From Anagrus nilaparvatae (taxonomy: Eukaryota > Arthropoda > Insecta > Hymenoptera > Mymaridae), in NCBI GenBank assembly GCA_022575985.1, contig JAKSXM010000132.1, positions 1,116,001-1,180,000 of the forward strand: a DNA stretch of 64,000 nt. Reading direction: 5' to 3'. The notes beneath the pieces were generated by a model. The model was not told where the DNA came from. It was given only the letters and a program-made list of their open reading frames with translations, and did not search any database. Each line of letters begins with the position of its first letter. The stretch's first letter is position 1. The position numbers were made by a program, and so were the translations under genes. Below, piece by piece: positions 29,481-42,094 of this stretch.

Positions 29481-32400
29481 TTGACGGAAAACAAGTATGA
29501 AACTCTACATAACTCAAAACCCATACAGCAATATTGTACATAAATAAATAAAAATAAATAAAATTCTTCCTTACTTTTGATAAAAAATATTTTTGAATTA
29601 TTTAAATAAATAATTTGAAGAACAAGCAAAACATTAAGAAAATATTCTATTATTTGCAAAAGTTCGTGATAAAAAAAGTAAAAATCTTTTTCTTTTTTAG
29701 TTTCAGTATCATAAAAGATGCCAATTCACTAGTTTAAAAAAAAAAGGAAAAAGAAATGTCGGTCAGTGTAGAAAAAGCTTTAATTAACAGTAGAAGGTTT
29801 AAATATACTAGTTTCTCAACTAAAAAGTAAAGACAAAGTCTTTTTTTTGTTCTCTGCTTATTCGAGTTTCTTTTTCGTTTGTAATAAAAGAAAAATTTTA
29901 ATTGAGTCAAACTATAATTTTCTTTTATTATCATTACTTTCAAGATTTTATAGTCAAACTTGTATTTTAAAGATAATATTTCAATATTCTAAGAAAAGCA
30001 TAGAATTTCATAAAAACGAGTTTTTTAAATTATATTTTTATTGATTTTTTAGATTAAAAATTATTTTTACAAATTAAATTTTAAAAAAATGCTTGTTCTG
30101 GAAATCGTATTTTTTTATTCTGAAATGAAAAACACTGCCATTAGGATGGGGAATCGGTTGAATTAAAATGCAGTGAAACACCAAGTCAAAATTTATTATT
30201 TACCCAAAAAATAGTTGAACACTCTAAACTAGACATAATTACAGAAACAATAATAATAAAAAGAAACTTATCTTATTTTCTTTAATTAAGTTTTCAATTT
30301 TTTCATAAAAATTTTATGTAATACTTTTTTTTTTTTATTATTTTTTCTTTCTTAAAAAAAGTGTAGCCAAGTAATAAAAATCTTAATTTTTTCAAACATA
30401 AAAAAGAAAAGAAAAATCGTAGTTAGATTTATGTCTACAATTTTTTTTATTTATAAAGTCAAGAAAAATTCTTTTATTTTTTCTCATATAATTTTTCTTT
30501 TATAAACTACTAATATTATAAAATTTTATGTATAAGATCTTGTCAAAAAAAGAAAGTAAAGAGAGAAATAAGAAAAAAAAAGAGGTGAATAATTAGTTTT
30601 TGAGTTAGCAAGTGTAAAGAAAACCTCAAGATTTCTTCATTTTTTTTTTATTTATTTTTCTTTTATCTCTTTTTCTTTTAACTTCAATCCCAAGGTACTA
30701 AAAGCTGTCTACTTGAGTTTATTGGGTTTTGTAAAAAGTAAACGATGAATTTTAATCCAATGCACTTTTCTCTTACTCCCTTTTATACTATTTTAATTTC
30801 ATGTCGCTTTCAGTTATTTTATTAAAAAAACACAAAAATTTATCTTTATTACTTTATTTGCTTTTTGGTTAACATAAAATTTTAATAACAAGTTGTACAT
30901 GGGTGGTTCTTTTGAATAGGGATTCTCTCGATTATCCAAATTTAGAGATTAAAATGGTTTCTATTTTTCCATTTTTTAACCTGACAAACTTATAAGACAT
31001 GATTTTGCCTATGAATTGCATACATAGGGTGATCGTACCTAAAAACATCGACACTCTAGTAATTTTCACAAATTTTTTGAACAGTGTTTTTATGATATTT
31101 CGAAAAATATCTGAAACTTGCCCAAAGCAGGTGAAAAATGAGATTTACATTTTTTCAAGGAATCAAAAAATCAGGCCAGAATATATTGAAAGAAAGAAAA
31201 TTCTGGAACTACGAAATTTTCTGTTGTTTATTTTTTCAATACACTAACCGGTTAAAATTAGTTTAAAATTATTAGCTTCTAACATCGTGGGAAAGGGTTT
31301 ATCTAGATAACCTACCTTGTATACGTGACAATGTACATTTTATTGAAATCATATACACTGAAAAAATAATGTAAATTTACACTTTTTACCGAGCAATTGA
31401 ATATTGTTAAATTGTACATTATTTATTTAAATTCTTTTCGCAAATTTTTTGATAAATGAATTAATATCATATAATAAATAATAAATAAAAATATATTATA
31501 AATAATAAGTTTATCGTTGGATAACTTTATTTTTTGATAAATTTTTTTTTAAAACCGAAATTAAGTTACATCTAGTTCATGAAAAAATTTCAACAAAAAT
31601 TTTATTAATATTGATCTTGTAATAATTTTTTCATTAATTTCATAATTATTTATAACTTTCCTGAGTTTTTCAATATTACAGCGTCATATTCATATAACAT
31701 TTAATTATTGTATTTTTTGTCCTGTATACATTGATCGGTAAAGGGTCAAATAAATAAACAATATTCCAATATTCCTGCCTAAACAATATTCCTTCGAGCG
31801 GTAAACTTTTAAAAAGTATGAAAAAATTATTTTTTAACATGGAACATGTTCATTGGATGGGGTATTTGAAAAAGTCCGGCTCGGCAGGGGGGGGGGGTGA
31901 AAAAGTGACGCTTTTAGGGGGGGGGGGGGATAAATGGACTTAGAATATTTTCGATTCCGGGACTTTTGGTGCAGAAGTACCTAGGGACCTATGGGGCAGA
32001 AGTCCCTAAAGACCTTTGGTGCAGAAGTACCTAGGAGCCTTTGGTGCAGAAGTCCCTAAAGACATTATGAACACAATAAATACTTTATTATCAGTGTTAT
32101 AAATTGTAAATATAAATTGTTATAGGTTGTAAATTTTTTTTTTTAAATATCAGTTTTTAGGTCTTAATTGTTATTTTAAGTAAACAAAAAAAGTCCGTTT
32201 GATGTAACCACAATTCCGTTTTCGTCATCCGAAATTTTATTTTCAGTGTGCTATTTCTCAATAATTAAACATTAATAGATAAAATTTTTTATGAATACCT
32301 AATAATAATTAATTTTACTATATATAACCTTATCAACTGATGAAATATTTGTTTTTAATTATTTCTATTTTTAATATACTATTTCATCATATTGATAACT

Positions 32401-32515
32401 CAAATAAGAAAAATAAAGATAAAGCAAATATAAATAGGACTGAAGTACCCAAAAAAAATTAGTATTTGATAAAAATATAATTGATATATTTTAGTTGTTC
32501 AAACAATTAATAAAA
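29481..32515. other. AT-rich intergenic sequence
   Basis: Long A/T homopolymer-rich tracts, no supported exon. Frames at 29477-29659, 29734-29943, 29847-30044 and 30999-31247 have low-complexity composition and no family match. G-runs and a short tandem repeat at 31887-32060 are listed separately. Confidence 0.5.
31887..32060. repeat. Two long G runs followed by a ~25-bp tandem repeat
   Basis: G runs of 11 (31887-31897) and 13 (31917-31929) bases. They are followed by about four copies of a unit like CCTTTGGTGCAGAAGTACC / TTGGTGCAGAAGTCCCTAAA between about 31965 and 32060. Confidence 0.8.
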
Positions 32516-33648
32516 ATGAATAAAAATTTAATAATTTTTAGTATATTATTAATTTTTGCTTTCAATTCATTGGTACAATCATGTACGATGCCAGGACAAC
32601 CGGTAAGATTTTTAAATTTTATGTTACCCTGGGAGTTATTTTAAAATATTGCTTTCATTCACGACTATTGTTTTATTTAATAACTATTAAGGTATTTAAT
32701 AGTTATTTAATCAGGTATTTAACGACTATTAAGTACCTGATTTACCCGGTGATTATGGATGGGAGCAATTTTTGAAAATAATTTTTAGGCTAATAGATTT
32801 ATCTTTTATTTGATATTTATTTAAAATTTTTAAATTTTTATTTAAGTGTCAAAAAGACATAGAATGTTGTACACCTAAAGATCTGAAAAGTATAAATGCA
32901 AAACGTTCTTATGCTGCATGTAAAAGACTTAATTTTTTTAAATTCAGTGAAGACCCTGTTTGTCAAATTGTAAGTATATTTAAATTTTTTTCATTTTCTG
33001 TAAAAATAAATAAATTTAAAGAATTGTTTATTTAATTATTCTCTTATTCTTCTTTTTTAATAAAAATACTAACATAGTCTAATCATGGATTCATTTTTAA
33101 TAGTCACTTTTTTTTGGCTGCTAGTTTCATTCAGTTTCATAATTTTTTTTTCGTTCGCTGAATAAGAATAAGATATTTTACATATAACGGGCAAAAAAGC
33201 CTATTTTCAACCCTAGAGAGACGGCTTTTTTGCCCGTTATATGTAATACTATGTTTTAAATCACGGGGCAAAATATGGGATTCGAATTTTGCATGCTGTT
33301 TGCTTTTGCATACTAATATTTTAAAACCAATGTTTTGTCCCTTGTTTAAAAAATAGTTATGCTTTTACCTAAACTGCCCAAACTAGAGAGTTGTCTATAA
33401 AAATATTAAGTTTATGTTTCGCCTAATTTTTCGGAATTTTATACTCTGGTTTTGGAAATCTAAGCTAATTTTAGTAAAAATGAATATCATGTATCTACTT
33501 AGTGGCCTAAAAAATACAATTATACTTTTAAAAATCCTAGCAAAAAAAGTGTTTTGAAACGCGAAGACGCGTCACAATAATAATTTTTTAATAATTTGAT
33601 TCAATTTTTTTTTTTCAGGTACTTGTACAAGGAATAAAATATATTTAA
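32516..33648 (+). CDS. Secreted single-knot ICK (knottin) peptide, three exons, 79 aa
   Basis: Exons 32516-32602, 32847-32969 and 33619-33648, joined by GT-AG introns in phase 0. Residues 1-22 are a hydrophobic signal peptide. The mature part carries six cysteines in the order C-X6-C-X5-CC-X(17)-C-X(13)-C, the inhibitor cystine knot framework. The first cysteine is in exon 1, the other five in exon 2, as in the array at 56-61 kb. Exon 3 adds nine residues. Known relatives include ion-channel-directed venom peptides, antimicrobial and regulatory knottins; which applies here cannot be told. AATAAA lies at 33709-33714. The intron before exon 3 contains a perfect 24-bp stem. The last exon is tiny, so its splice choice is the least certain part. 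Confidence 0.78.
33178..33246. repeat. Perfect 24-bp inverted repeat with 21-base loop
   Basis: TTACATATAACGGGCAAAAA... (33178-33201) and its exact reverse complement (33223-33246), separated by 21 bases. It lies in the second intron of the ICK gene. Confidence 0.92.
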
Positions 33649-35791
33649 TTAATATATTTTTTATTTATTTATTTCAAAATTTTATTGGCGTTTCTGTTTT
33701 TGTTTCTAAATAAAATATTTGATACATTAACATTAAGTTGTGAAAAATTTATTTAATATTGTTATATTTATATTCACTCCATAAATATGTAAAAATTTAT
33801 AATAAATTTAATTATTTTTATTATTTTTATGAAAAAGTTTAAATAAAATAAAAATTATAATAAATTCTTTAACTTTTTTATTTTACCAAAAAAAAACTCA
33901 ATTTATTTTAAAATTCAGCAATTTTTCGAGATCGTTAAACTTACAGTATAGTACCTTAGGGATTATTCAAGGGCCCTCGTCACAAAATATATATAAGGTA
34001 AAAAGAAGTGTTCAATAGCCCAGTTTAACGTATATATTTACGTATATATAGTATTAAAGATTGATAGGTAAGTTTTACCGAGATTGATTTCCAGTTCGTG
34101 TAAAAATGGAAAAAATATTTTTTTTTCTTAACTTTCTTATTTGCGTTTTTCTTAGAGAAAAGATATGCTATAGGAAAAAGATAAAATAAAAATGTGTATA
34201 TCATTTACTTTAGAACACTATTACATTTTCTTTATACATATAAGAACGATTTAGTTTTATTAAACATAGTTTTCCTTTTTCTAATATATATGTTACGCGC
34301 AATGTCTATTCTGATGATTCTGAAATCAGATTTTTTAAATTTAAATTCGCGGACTCTAAATCTACATTTCTAAGTTTTTAAACAGAAAAACGGTAATTTA
34401 AGCTACTTTAAACATTTTAGAGATTTATTTTTATTTTTAATAAAGATATTTTCAAATCAAATCACAATTTATCCCGTATGTTAAAAAGAAATTTTCAAAG
34501 CAGACTGTTTTAAATATGTATATGTAAATGCCATTGCTATCTTAAAATATGAATATATGAATAAAATAGACCACCCTATTTCTCTAAAAAGGGTTTTTAA
34601 AAGCAAAAATTAAATAAAAAACCTTTTTTCACAAAACATCAAATATTAAGTAAATCCTGATGGAGTACTAAAGTCTTAATTTAATTTTCCAAGATTGCTG
34701 TTGCACTCTGATACATTAAATTAAATTGAATAATTATTTCCCGATGGTAAACTAATTTCGTAAAATACACAAAAACAAAAAAATACTCAACTTTAAAAAT
34801 TTTAGTTCTTAAACGTAACATATAGAAAACTACGATGTTTCAATATTTAATCTAAAAAACGGAATTGGTTCACTTTTCACCCTTATTTAATAAAGTAATC
34901 TTGATTAATTTTAACTTTTTCTTAAATAAAAAAAAATTTGATTAAATAAATGTAAGAAAATTTCTTTTTCCCTACAGAATTGAATAAATGCATTCGGTTA
35001 TATACTTATTTAATATTATAAAATATCTGTACAGGAAAGTAAGAGAAAAAGCAGTTTGATATGTGCTTGAAATAAGTAATAGATTTATAATAAATTAAAT
35101 TTAAATTATTCGAAAATATTGAATGCACATTATAATGTACAGGGTGATTATTAAGCTTCAAATCAACTTAAATTATTTCCAGTTATTATATTTTATTAAC
35201 AATTTGACTTTATATTTTTAGAATTTTTATGCTTACATTTATACTAAGAGTCTTTATGAATTGAAAAAAAAAAACAGTTGTAACAACATTTTATGTTATT
35301 TCGCATGAGTAGGCCAGTGCCATATTTAAATGTAATTTACACCAAAACATTTATTGATTTTTAAATGCTTCTTGCAATCATTTTTTAAGCAAATTATGGC
35401 GAGTTATATTTTAAAAAAAAAGATGGTTTTATACCAATCATTTAAAAACGGCTAACAAATTGAAAAATTTTTAAGCCCATCCAAGTTCTTTTTATATAAA
35501 TGTTATCTTTCAGCCGCGCGTATCAGCCTTATTGCACTTGTTTTTGCACGCAAACGCTTAATTAGTATTTTAAAAAAATAATTAATTTTTAGATAAAATA
35601 AATGCTTCATTACATTCAAGTATTACTAATTGCAATAAATAACTGAATATAAAAAGTTGATAAAAAATGATAAAGTATAAAAGTACAAGTCAATATTTTA
35701 ATAAATGATTTATTTATAAATTAAGTTTATCAATTGTACTTGTACTTATTGCAACTATGTATATTTACAAATAGGATGGAAATATAAATTA
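33649..35791. other. AT-rich intergenic sequence
   Basis: Nothing coding seen on either strand. No long frame, terminal repeat or RNA gene recognised. Confidence 0.5.
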
Positions 35792-36452
35792 TAATCTGCA
35801 TGAATCCCCGGAAGATACCTCTGATTTTTTTTTTCTGAGGAAAATTAAATTATGTGTTTATATCGCTTGCGAGTGGTTAGGATGCCACGTTAAAAGGAGA
35901 TCCAGTCGAGGGAGAGGCGAAATCCTGAGACTATAGGTTAACACGCATTACACGCACACTAACACTCACACACGTCACAAACACTTTACACTGACATTAC
36001 ACTGGTGGACGGATCCAAAGGCGATGTTTTCTATAACATTCGCCACGACTCTTTCCACCCATATCACCTGCGACACCGAGGGTACTAGTGTTTACCATAG
36101 CTAGGAATTAACCCCATAACGGAATATGTTGCATATACATCCATATAGCTACCAATAGTTCATGGCGTGGACCTCTCTATACGGGTCTCAAAGGGTTCAT
36201 GTATGCTTCCAGTGGAGTGGGGACTACTTGAGGGTAGTGGATGTGAAAAATTAACACCAATCCAAAAACAGCTTCCTGTCTACACGGGACCGAGCCTTCG
36301 TAGGATACCGGTGGATTGGGTGCTGTTTGAGGAAAGGTGGAGAGAGATCTGCTTGCAGAGGCGCGCTGGGGGCTTTTAAGTTAAGTCGGGTGCGCTGAAG
36401 GTTACCTTCTATCTCTCAAAAAGGCTTAAAAAAAAAAAAAATCTGCATGAAT
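35792..36452 (+). mobile_element. SINE-like insertion with poly(A) tail and 13-bp target duplication
   Basis: AATCTGCATGAAT occurs at 35792-35804 and again at 36440-36452, right after an A run of about 14. The 635-bp body (35805-36439) is much GC-richer than its surroundings. Near its start TTGCGAGTGGTTAGG (about 35866) resembles a tRNA A box, and GGCGAAATCCTG (about 35916) a B box, at plausible spacing. This suggests a tRNA-derived SINE. A truncated LINE 3' end is the alternative. The 70-codon frame at 36167-36379 matches no known LINE domain. Confidence 0.75.
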
Positions 36453-37878
36453 GGAGTCATCAACAGTTAAATATAAACATAAGATTTTACACAAAAATAT
36501 ACATTAGCTTGGCAGTTGTTTTTTTATTACCAGGTGAAATTAAATGTATTTTATGGAACGAATTAATGTTGTTTTCACCCCTGGAAGTTTACGATTATTA
36601 TATATTAATTTTTATATAATAATTTGTTAGTTAAAAATTGGGAAAGTTCGAGGGAGAAAACGTCTTTGGGGAGGAAATGTCAGGAAATCGTATCTTACAC
36701 CAGGAGCCTCTAAATCAAATTACAGATCATTATATCAATAGCAAATAAACAAGAAAAATGACGCCTATTTACAAAAATAGAAAAGTAAAATTTTCCGGCA
36801 AATCCAAATTTTTAGTCATATTTTAATTTGGTGAAAAACCCCAAAAATACCGGGGTATAAAAAATAGGCTCAATTAGAAATTCTTTTCAAGAATTTACCT
36901 ATCTTGCTATTTTTTTGCCAATTTTTTATGATATAACGTTCATTACTAAAAACTGGCCATCTGAAAATGGATGAAACCTTCAAAATCGATTTCAGTGACC
37001 AAAAATATATACGTTTCACTGAGGTGCATCCATTCTAGTGCTGATAAAATTTTTGGATCCATTTAACATTGCTGGTGCCTTGACTACTTTAGAAATATCA
37101 ACTAAAATATTAAATTAAAATAAATGAATAAATAAATATAAATATCATCAACAATTTTTCTAACAAACAATATTTTCAAAGATATATAGGCAATTTCATG
37201 CCATTAATTTTATTAAATTTTTTTTTTTATAATTTTAAATAAATTTTTAATTTGTTTCATGTGATTGAAAAAAGAAGCACTAGATTGAAAAAAGCTGCCT
37301 CTTGAATGAAAGAATTGCTCAATTGGAAGATAGTTTGGTCTAGAATACTATTAGTCGTGGATTCGAGGTGGATTCAAGCCCTTCTCGAGGCAAATTAGCA
37401 AACATTTTTTTTCATTCAAAACCATTTTTAAGTTGAATTAAACATCAATTATTGAAATTAATTTATTCATAAAAAAAAATATTTTTGTTAACATTAATAG
37501 CATGAAATTGCCTATATATCTTTGAAATATAAAATTATTGTTTATTCGAAAAAATCGTTAATAATATTTATATTTGAAAATATGTGGAACGATAAATTTA
37601 ATTAAAAAATAATAATGAAATAACATAATATCATTTATTACTTCAGATATGATAATTATATTTAAAAGCAATTTATAAGAAGAATTATTAATTGACAGCA
37701 TCATAAGATGTAGTAAGTTAATTGTATACAGTTAAAACTTTCAATTAATTACTTAGTGATTTAATAATCAAGAAAAAAAACGTATAAAAAGTGTTAATTT
37801 TTTTATTTTAATTATTTCGTTTAGTTTAATGACTTGGTGCATCTTAATTTAAATTTCATTTTAAATAATCAAATAAGT
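36453..37878. other. AT-rich intergenic sequence with a foldback
   Basis: No gene seen. An inverted repeat pairs about 37166-37215 with 37490-37540 (both contain GATATATAGGCAATTTCATG or its complement) around a spacer of about 275 bp. Confidence 0.6.
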
Positions 37879-38928
37879 ATGAAAAACTTTGTCTTTGTTA
37901 TTCTTATTTATATTTTAGCCATTTCTAATGCTGTGAGTTTTCTTATTAATTTTTAATTCGTAATTATTTTTGGTTTTTTTTTTTAACTATAAGAATGAAT
38001 TATTTTTCATTTAAACGTTTTATAAAGAAGTTTAAAGTGTTGTTTAAAAATTTTACATTTACACAGAAACCTATTGAAGAAATGAAAATTAGAGCTTATA
38101 GGACTTCTTGTATAATAGAAAGCAAGGTTGATCAAAGTAATTAAAATTTGTTTAATCATTTTTTTTTTAATTTTACATTAATTTCAACGGTTGAAAGATT
38201 AGAATATTTTAATTGTCGGATATTAAATAAAAAATTTTCTGTTTTAATTTTTAAGATAATTTAAATTTTTTTCTCGATTTCGCTCTAATTCTTCGTGTTA
38301 GAAGTGAAATAAAACTTGAATATTTTATTTTTGTAAATGGACAGAAAAATAATTTTTTAGATTACCTGAGTTATGATTTATTCATTATTTTTCGAAAAAT
38401 GGGTGTTATTATACCAATAATTTATTATGTTGTGCAAAACTTCACTTAAAATTATCAAATTAGTTTATAATACAAAAAAATTTTATTTTATAGAATTGAT
38501 TAAGCAAATTGCAGAAACAAGTGAATATATTAATGATAGAAAATTTAACTGCTATTCAGCTTGTTTTTTGAAAAAAATGGAAATAGTAAGATTTAAATAT
38601 TTAAAACCTTTGTTTTTTATATTTCTTTAAATATGCTTCCATTTTAAAATTTATAATTTTTTATTTATTAGTTAAATAATGATGGAACCTACAATTTAGA
38701 TTTAACAAGACAAAAATTTAAGATAAATGATTACAATTTTGATAGAAATGAAAATTTTATTAAAAACTGCCAAAATTTAAGTAAGTTTTATTTTATTGAT
38801 TAATTTTAAATTCAGTTAAAAAAAATTATAATTATTATTTTTTAGACGGAAAAGATGCTTGCGTTACTGGTGGACTACTAGTCAAATGTTACTTGGAAAA
38901 TAAAATAGAAGATTACAAGTTATATTAA
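37879..38928 (+). CDS. Classical odorant-binding protein (OBP), five exons, 135 aa
   Basis: Exons 37879-37932, 38067-38136, 38494-38585, 38672-38780 and 38846-38928, all GT-AG, phases consistent. Residues 1-18 are a signal peptide, coded exactly by exon 1. Six cysteines lie at about 33, 61, 65, 105, 114 and 123. Spacing is C1-X27-C2-X3-C3-X39-C4-X8-C5-X8-C6, and C2-X3-C3 with C4-X8-C5-X8-C6 is diagnostic of classical insect OBPs (PBP/GOBP fold). The family is small, all-helical, secreted, with three disulfides, and binds hydrophobic ligands in sensillum lymph or other tissues. Length is normal. The ligand and tissue cannot be told. No other OBP is recognised in the window, though such genes are often clustered. 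No break seen. Confidence 0.86.
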
Positions 38929-38999
38929 CATCAATAAATTTAAATTTTTTTATTGACCATTATTTATTTTCTATAAATAATTTATTAAATTATGTGACG

Positions 39000-39065
39000 G
39001 AATCCTCCCCAACAGGACCCAGGGGGCGGACTGATGAGTCGCAGAAATCGATCCGAACTACTTTT
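39000..39065 (+). other. GC-rich island with hammerhead-ribozyme-like core (weak)
   Basis: CCCAGGGGGCGGACTGATGA followed by GTCGCAGAAATCGATCCGAAC. CUGAUGAG plus a GUCG/CGAU stem and a nearby GAAC resemble a hammerhead catalytic core. The GAAA box is not intact and the other stems are unclear, so this may be a decayed copy or chance. Confidence 0.2.
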
Positions 39066-39239
39066 TTCCGAAAGTATAACTACAAATAAGTACTCTTAGC
39101 CAGTACTTTTAGCTTTCTAGATCAAGTATTTGATATTTTGCAGTTTTATTTGTATTTTTTGATTACTTTGATAAATTGACTCAAAATATCATTTTTTTTG
39201 CAGCTAAAATCTTATTTTACAGTTTTTTAAAAAAGATTT

Positions 39240-39785
39240 TGCTCTTGCAGGAAACTTCCGCTAAATTCGATTCTGGAGTTTAAAATCTGATTTGGACTGT
39301 GCATGCATTAGAAATTACGTTTTTCATCGTTACACCTTTCAGTTTAGGTAAAAGAAATCAAATCTCATTTTTTACACATTTTTAACCCCAGAATTGAATT
39401 CTGCAGAAAATTTTCTGTAAGCACCTTAGAGGAAAATATTTTTAATCGCAAAATAAACAATTAGTTGCAATTAGTAGCAAAAACAAAAATATTTAGAGTC
39501 AATTTACTATTTAAATAGGTCAAAAAAACAAAAATGTCTGCCAAAAATTAAATTTTTCGACCTAAGAGCCTAAATATTTTTCTTTTTGGTGCTTATAAGA
39601 AATTTCTCGTAGAATTTGATTCCATGGTGCAAAATGTGATATAGTAGTTTTTTTTTATTTGAGTTGAAAGGCTTAGTGATAAAAAACGTAATTTCTCACA
39701 CATGCGCAGTCCAAATCATATTATAAATCCCAGAATTCTGTGGAAAATTTCCTCAAGCACTTACTTTTAGTTATGCTTTCGAAAA
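39240..39785. repeat. Foldback repeat with ~165-bp arms
   Basis: GATTTGGACTGTGCATGCAT, GAAATTACGTTTTTCATC and CCAGAATTGAATTCTG on the left (39240-39430) return in reverse complement, diverged, at 39590-39785. The centre also pairs. Non-coding. A related GGACTG...AAATTACG region is not seen elsewhere in the window in full. Confidence 0.72.
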
Positions 39786-42094
39786 AAAAAACAGTTTAAC
39801 GATTCATACGACCTTTCAGTTCAACTTGGACCTAGTTGGGGTAGATGTAGAAAAGCCTATTGAAAAGAGTTTAAAACTAAAACTTATCTCAGTTAAACGT
39901 ATTAAAGCTGCAAATTAGGGAAAAATTGCTCTTTTAGTTGCCTTTTGAGTTTTTGACTTGGATTTTGCTTAACTTATTATTAAAATATTATTAGGAGCGT
40001 CTTAATTAGTAACTCAGTACGACATTTTAAAATTTATTTTCACATTTTTCCTGTTTACTTCAAACGAATATTGAAGTCCCCAACTCAAAAATATTTTAAG
40101 TCCATTTGCTCTCTTCCTAAAAACCGTTTTACCTTTCCCTCCATCTAAAAACGGAAATTCTCGTCCCTCCCCCCTCCTGAAAACGTAAATTTTGCACCAC
40201 CTTTGCATTCCATGTAAAAAATTGTAATTATGACAAAATATTAATAAACTTAATAAAAAGATTTTACCCTTTTTTAAGGTGCAGTATTGGCCAATGTAAA
40301 AAGTATCGATTAAAATTTAGTTAAAGTAATAAATTATAGATTCTGAAGAGGACTAAGTTACCGAAATGCCAAATAAGGCTGTTGCATGGTTTTGAGATTA
40401 TCTAATATTCTGAAAATTTATTAAAAAATAGTTAATAAGTATTTTTTTATTTTTTTAAAAATAATAGAGTTGAAGGCCATTAAAAACGCTATAAAGGATA
40501 AATGTAGGCTTCTCGTGAAACTTTATATAACAGTATGATGTCACAATAATAAACCAACTAAATAGAATTTGAAAATTTTTTTCACGCAACAACCTTATTC
40601 TTGCCAAAATAAGAATATTAATAATTTGAATTAACAAATTATTTATATACTTTTTATATATCTTAATAATGGTCAATTAAAAAAATTTAAATTTATTAAC
40701 ATAATTTAATAAGAATAATAATAATAAACGTAAAATATATAATTTATTTTGAATTAATAATTAAAGAACTTTTTAAAATAATCAATAAAGCTAAATTTAG
40801 GCATTTTTTATATTCACACAAATTAAATAAAAATGATAAAAAAGAATTTATTTTTGTTTTTAGATTTAACCAGATTATATGAAAATAATTACGAAGTATA
40901 CCAATCAAAAATAACTTTATGCTGAATTATTTAAAAGTATGAAAATATTTTTATCATACGCTTCATTGAATAAAATATATTTATAAGAATCATTTTATTT
41001 TGTTTTTTTTTTGTTGTTTTAATAAAAAAAAAATTCTTCTTAAATTTATAATAAGATATTTCAATATATGTACGTAAAAGAATATACAATTTATAAAATT
41101 GGTTCATCTTTTTCATTTACTTATATTTTCTTCTTCTTTCTTATTAAATATTATATTCTCTTGATTAAATTTTAGCTGTTGAGAAAGTTGATTAGATTAA
41201 AAAAAAAAAAGCAAATATTTAGTATCAAACTTTTTTTTTTTTTCTTGAAAAGATAAAAGAGTAGTCTAATATTTGTATTTATATAAGATTTCATGCTTTT
41301 TTTTAAAGGCAAACTTTGTTTGAATGAAATAAAAAATAAAAATTCTTGATACAAATAAAATAAGATGTATTTTTTTTAAATTAATTATAAAAGGATTAAA
41401 AAAATTAAAATTTAAATTATAAATTGTAATACTTATTAATAGAAAACATGGTTATAAGAGATTCTCGTACTTATAAAAATTTATTTTATAATAGAAAAAC
41501 AAAAATAATAAAAATAAAACAAGAATCAATATTTAATGGTTTACACAGTCTCAAAAAATTAAAAACCGCTGGGTAATTAGTCAACCCAATAGACAAAGTT
41601 CATGCTCATTTTCCATGAACATTATAATTTAAACAAAATCCGTGTGCAGTACATTATTTTATGAATCAAACTCTGAAATCACTAAAAACTCAACTCCTAA
41701 TGCCAGAACCCGGAGTAAGGCCTAGCACTGGCAACCGTCATTAGTGAACCCAGAGATCAATCCATAACCGGGATAATAACCCTCTGCTAATCACTAACAA
41801 TAATCTAACACCTTACTGTTCAGTTACTAACACTGTAAAAGGTATCAACAAGGTATCAAAAAGTTCAAAGTTATTGTTATATTTCGTACATAATCCTATT
41901 CTTATGGATTTAGAAGCAAAGAGACAGATTGGAGAAGTTTGTTCAAACGCAGGGACAGGATTTCATAATGATCTTGTAGGAACATACAGTAAAATCTTAG
42001 ATAAAATTGTACTGCAGTCCTTAAAATGATACAGTATTTTACACAAATATAAAAACAGCACTTCTTATTGAGGAGATTTCAATTCTCATAGCAA
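39786..42094. other. AT-rich intergenic sequence
   Basis: No supported gene. The minus frame at 40014-40208 crosses a GGGAGGGACGAG patch and has no domain. Frames at 40455-40676, 40931-41116 and 41172-41354 are Lys/Phe/Ile low-complexity. A GC-richer patch at about 41700-41800 is unexplained. Confidence 0.45.

Noticed and set aside
37330..37385. GATTCGAGG and GATTCAAGCCC resemble tRNA B boxes
   Set aside because: No acceptor or T stem can be formed; it lies in the spacer of a foldback repeat.
40014..40208. 64-codon minus frame with Gly/Arg-rich stretch
   Set aside because: No domain, no splice context; derived from a short GC-rich patch.
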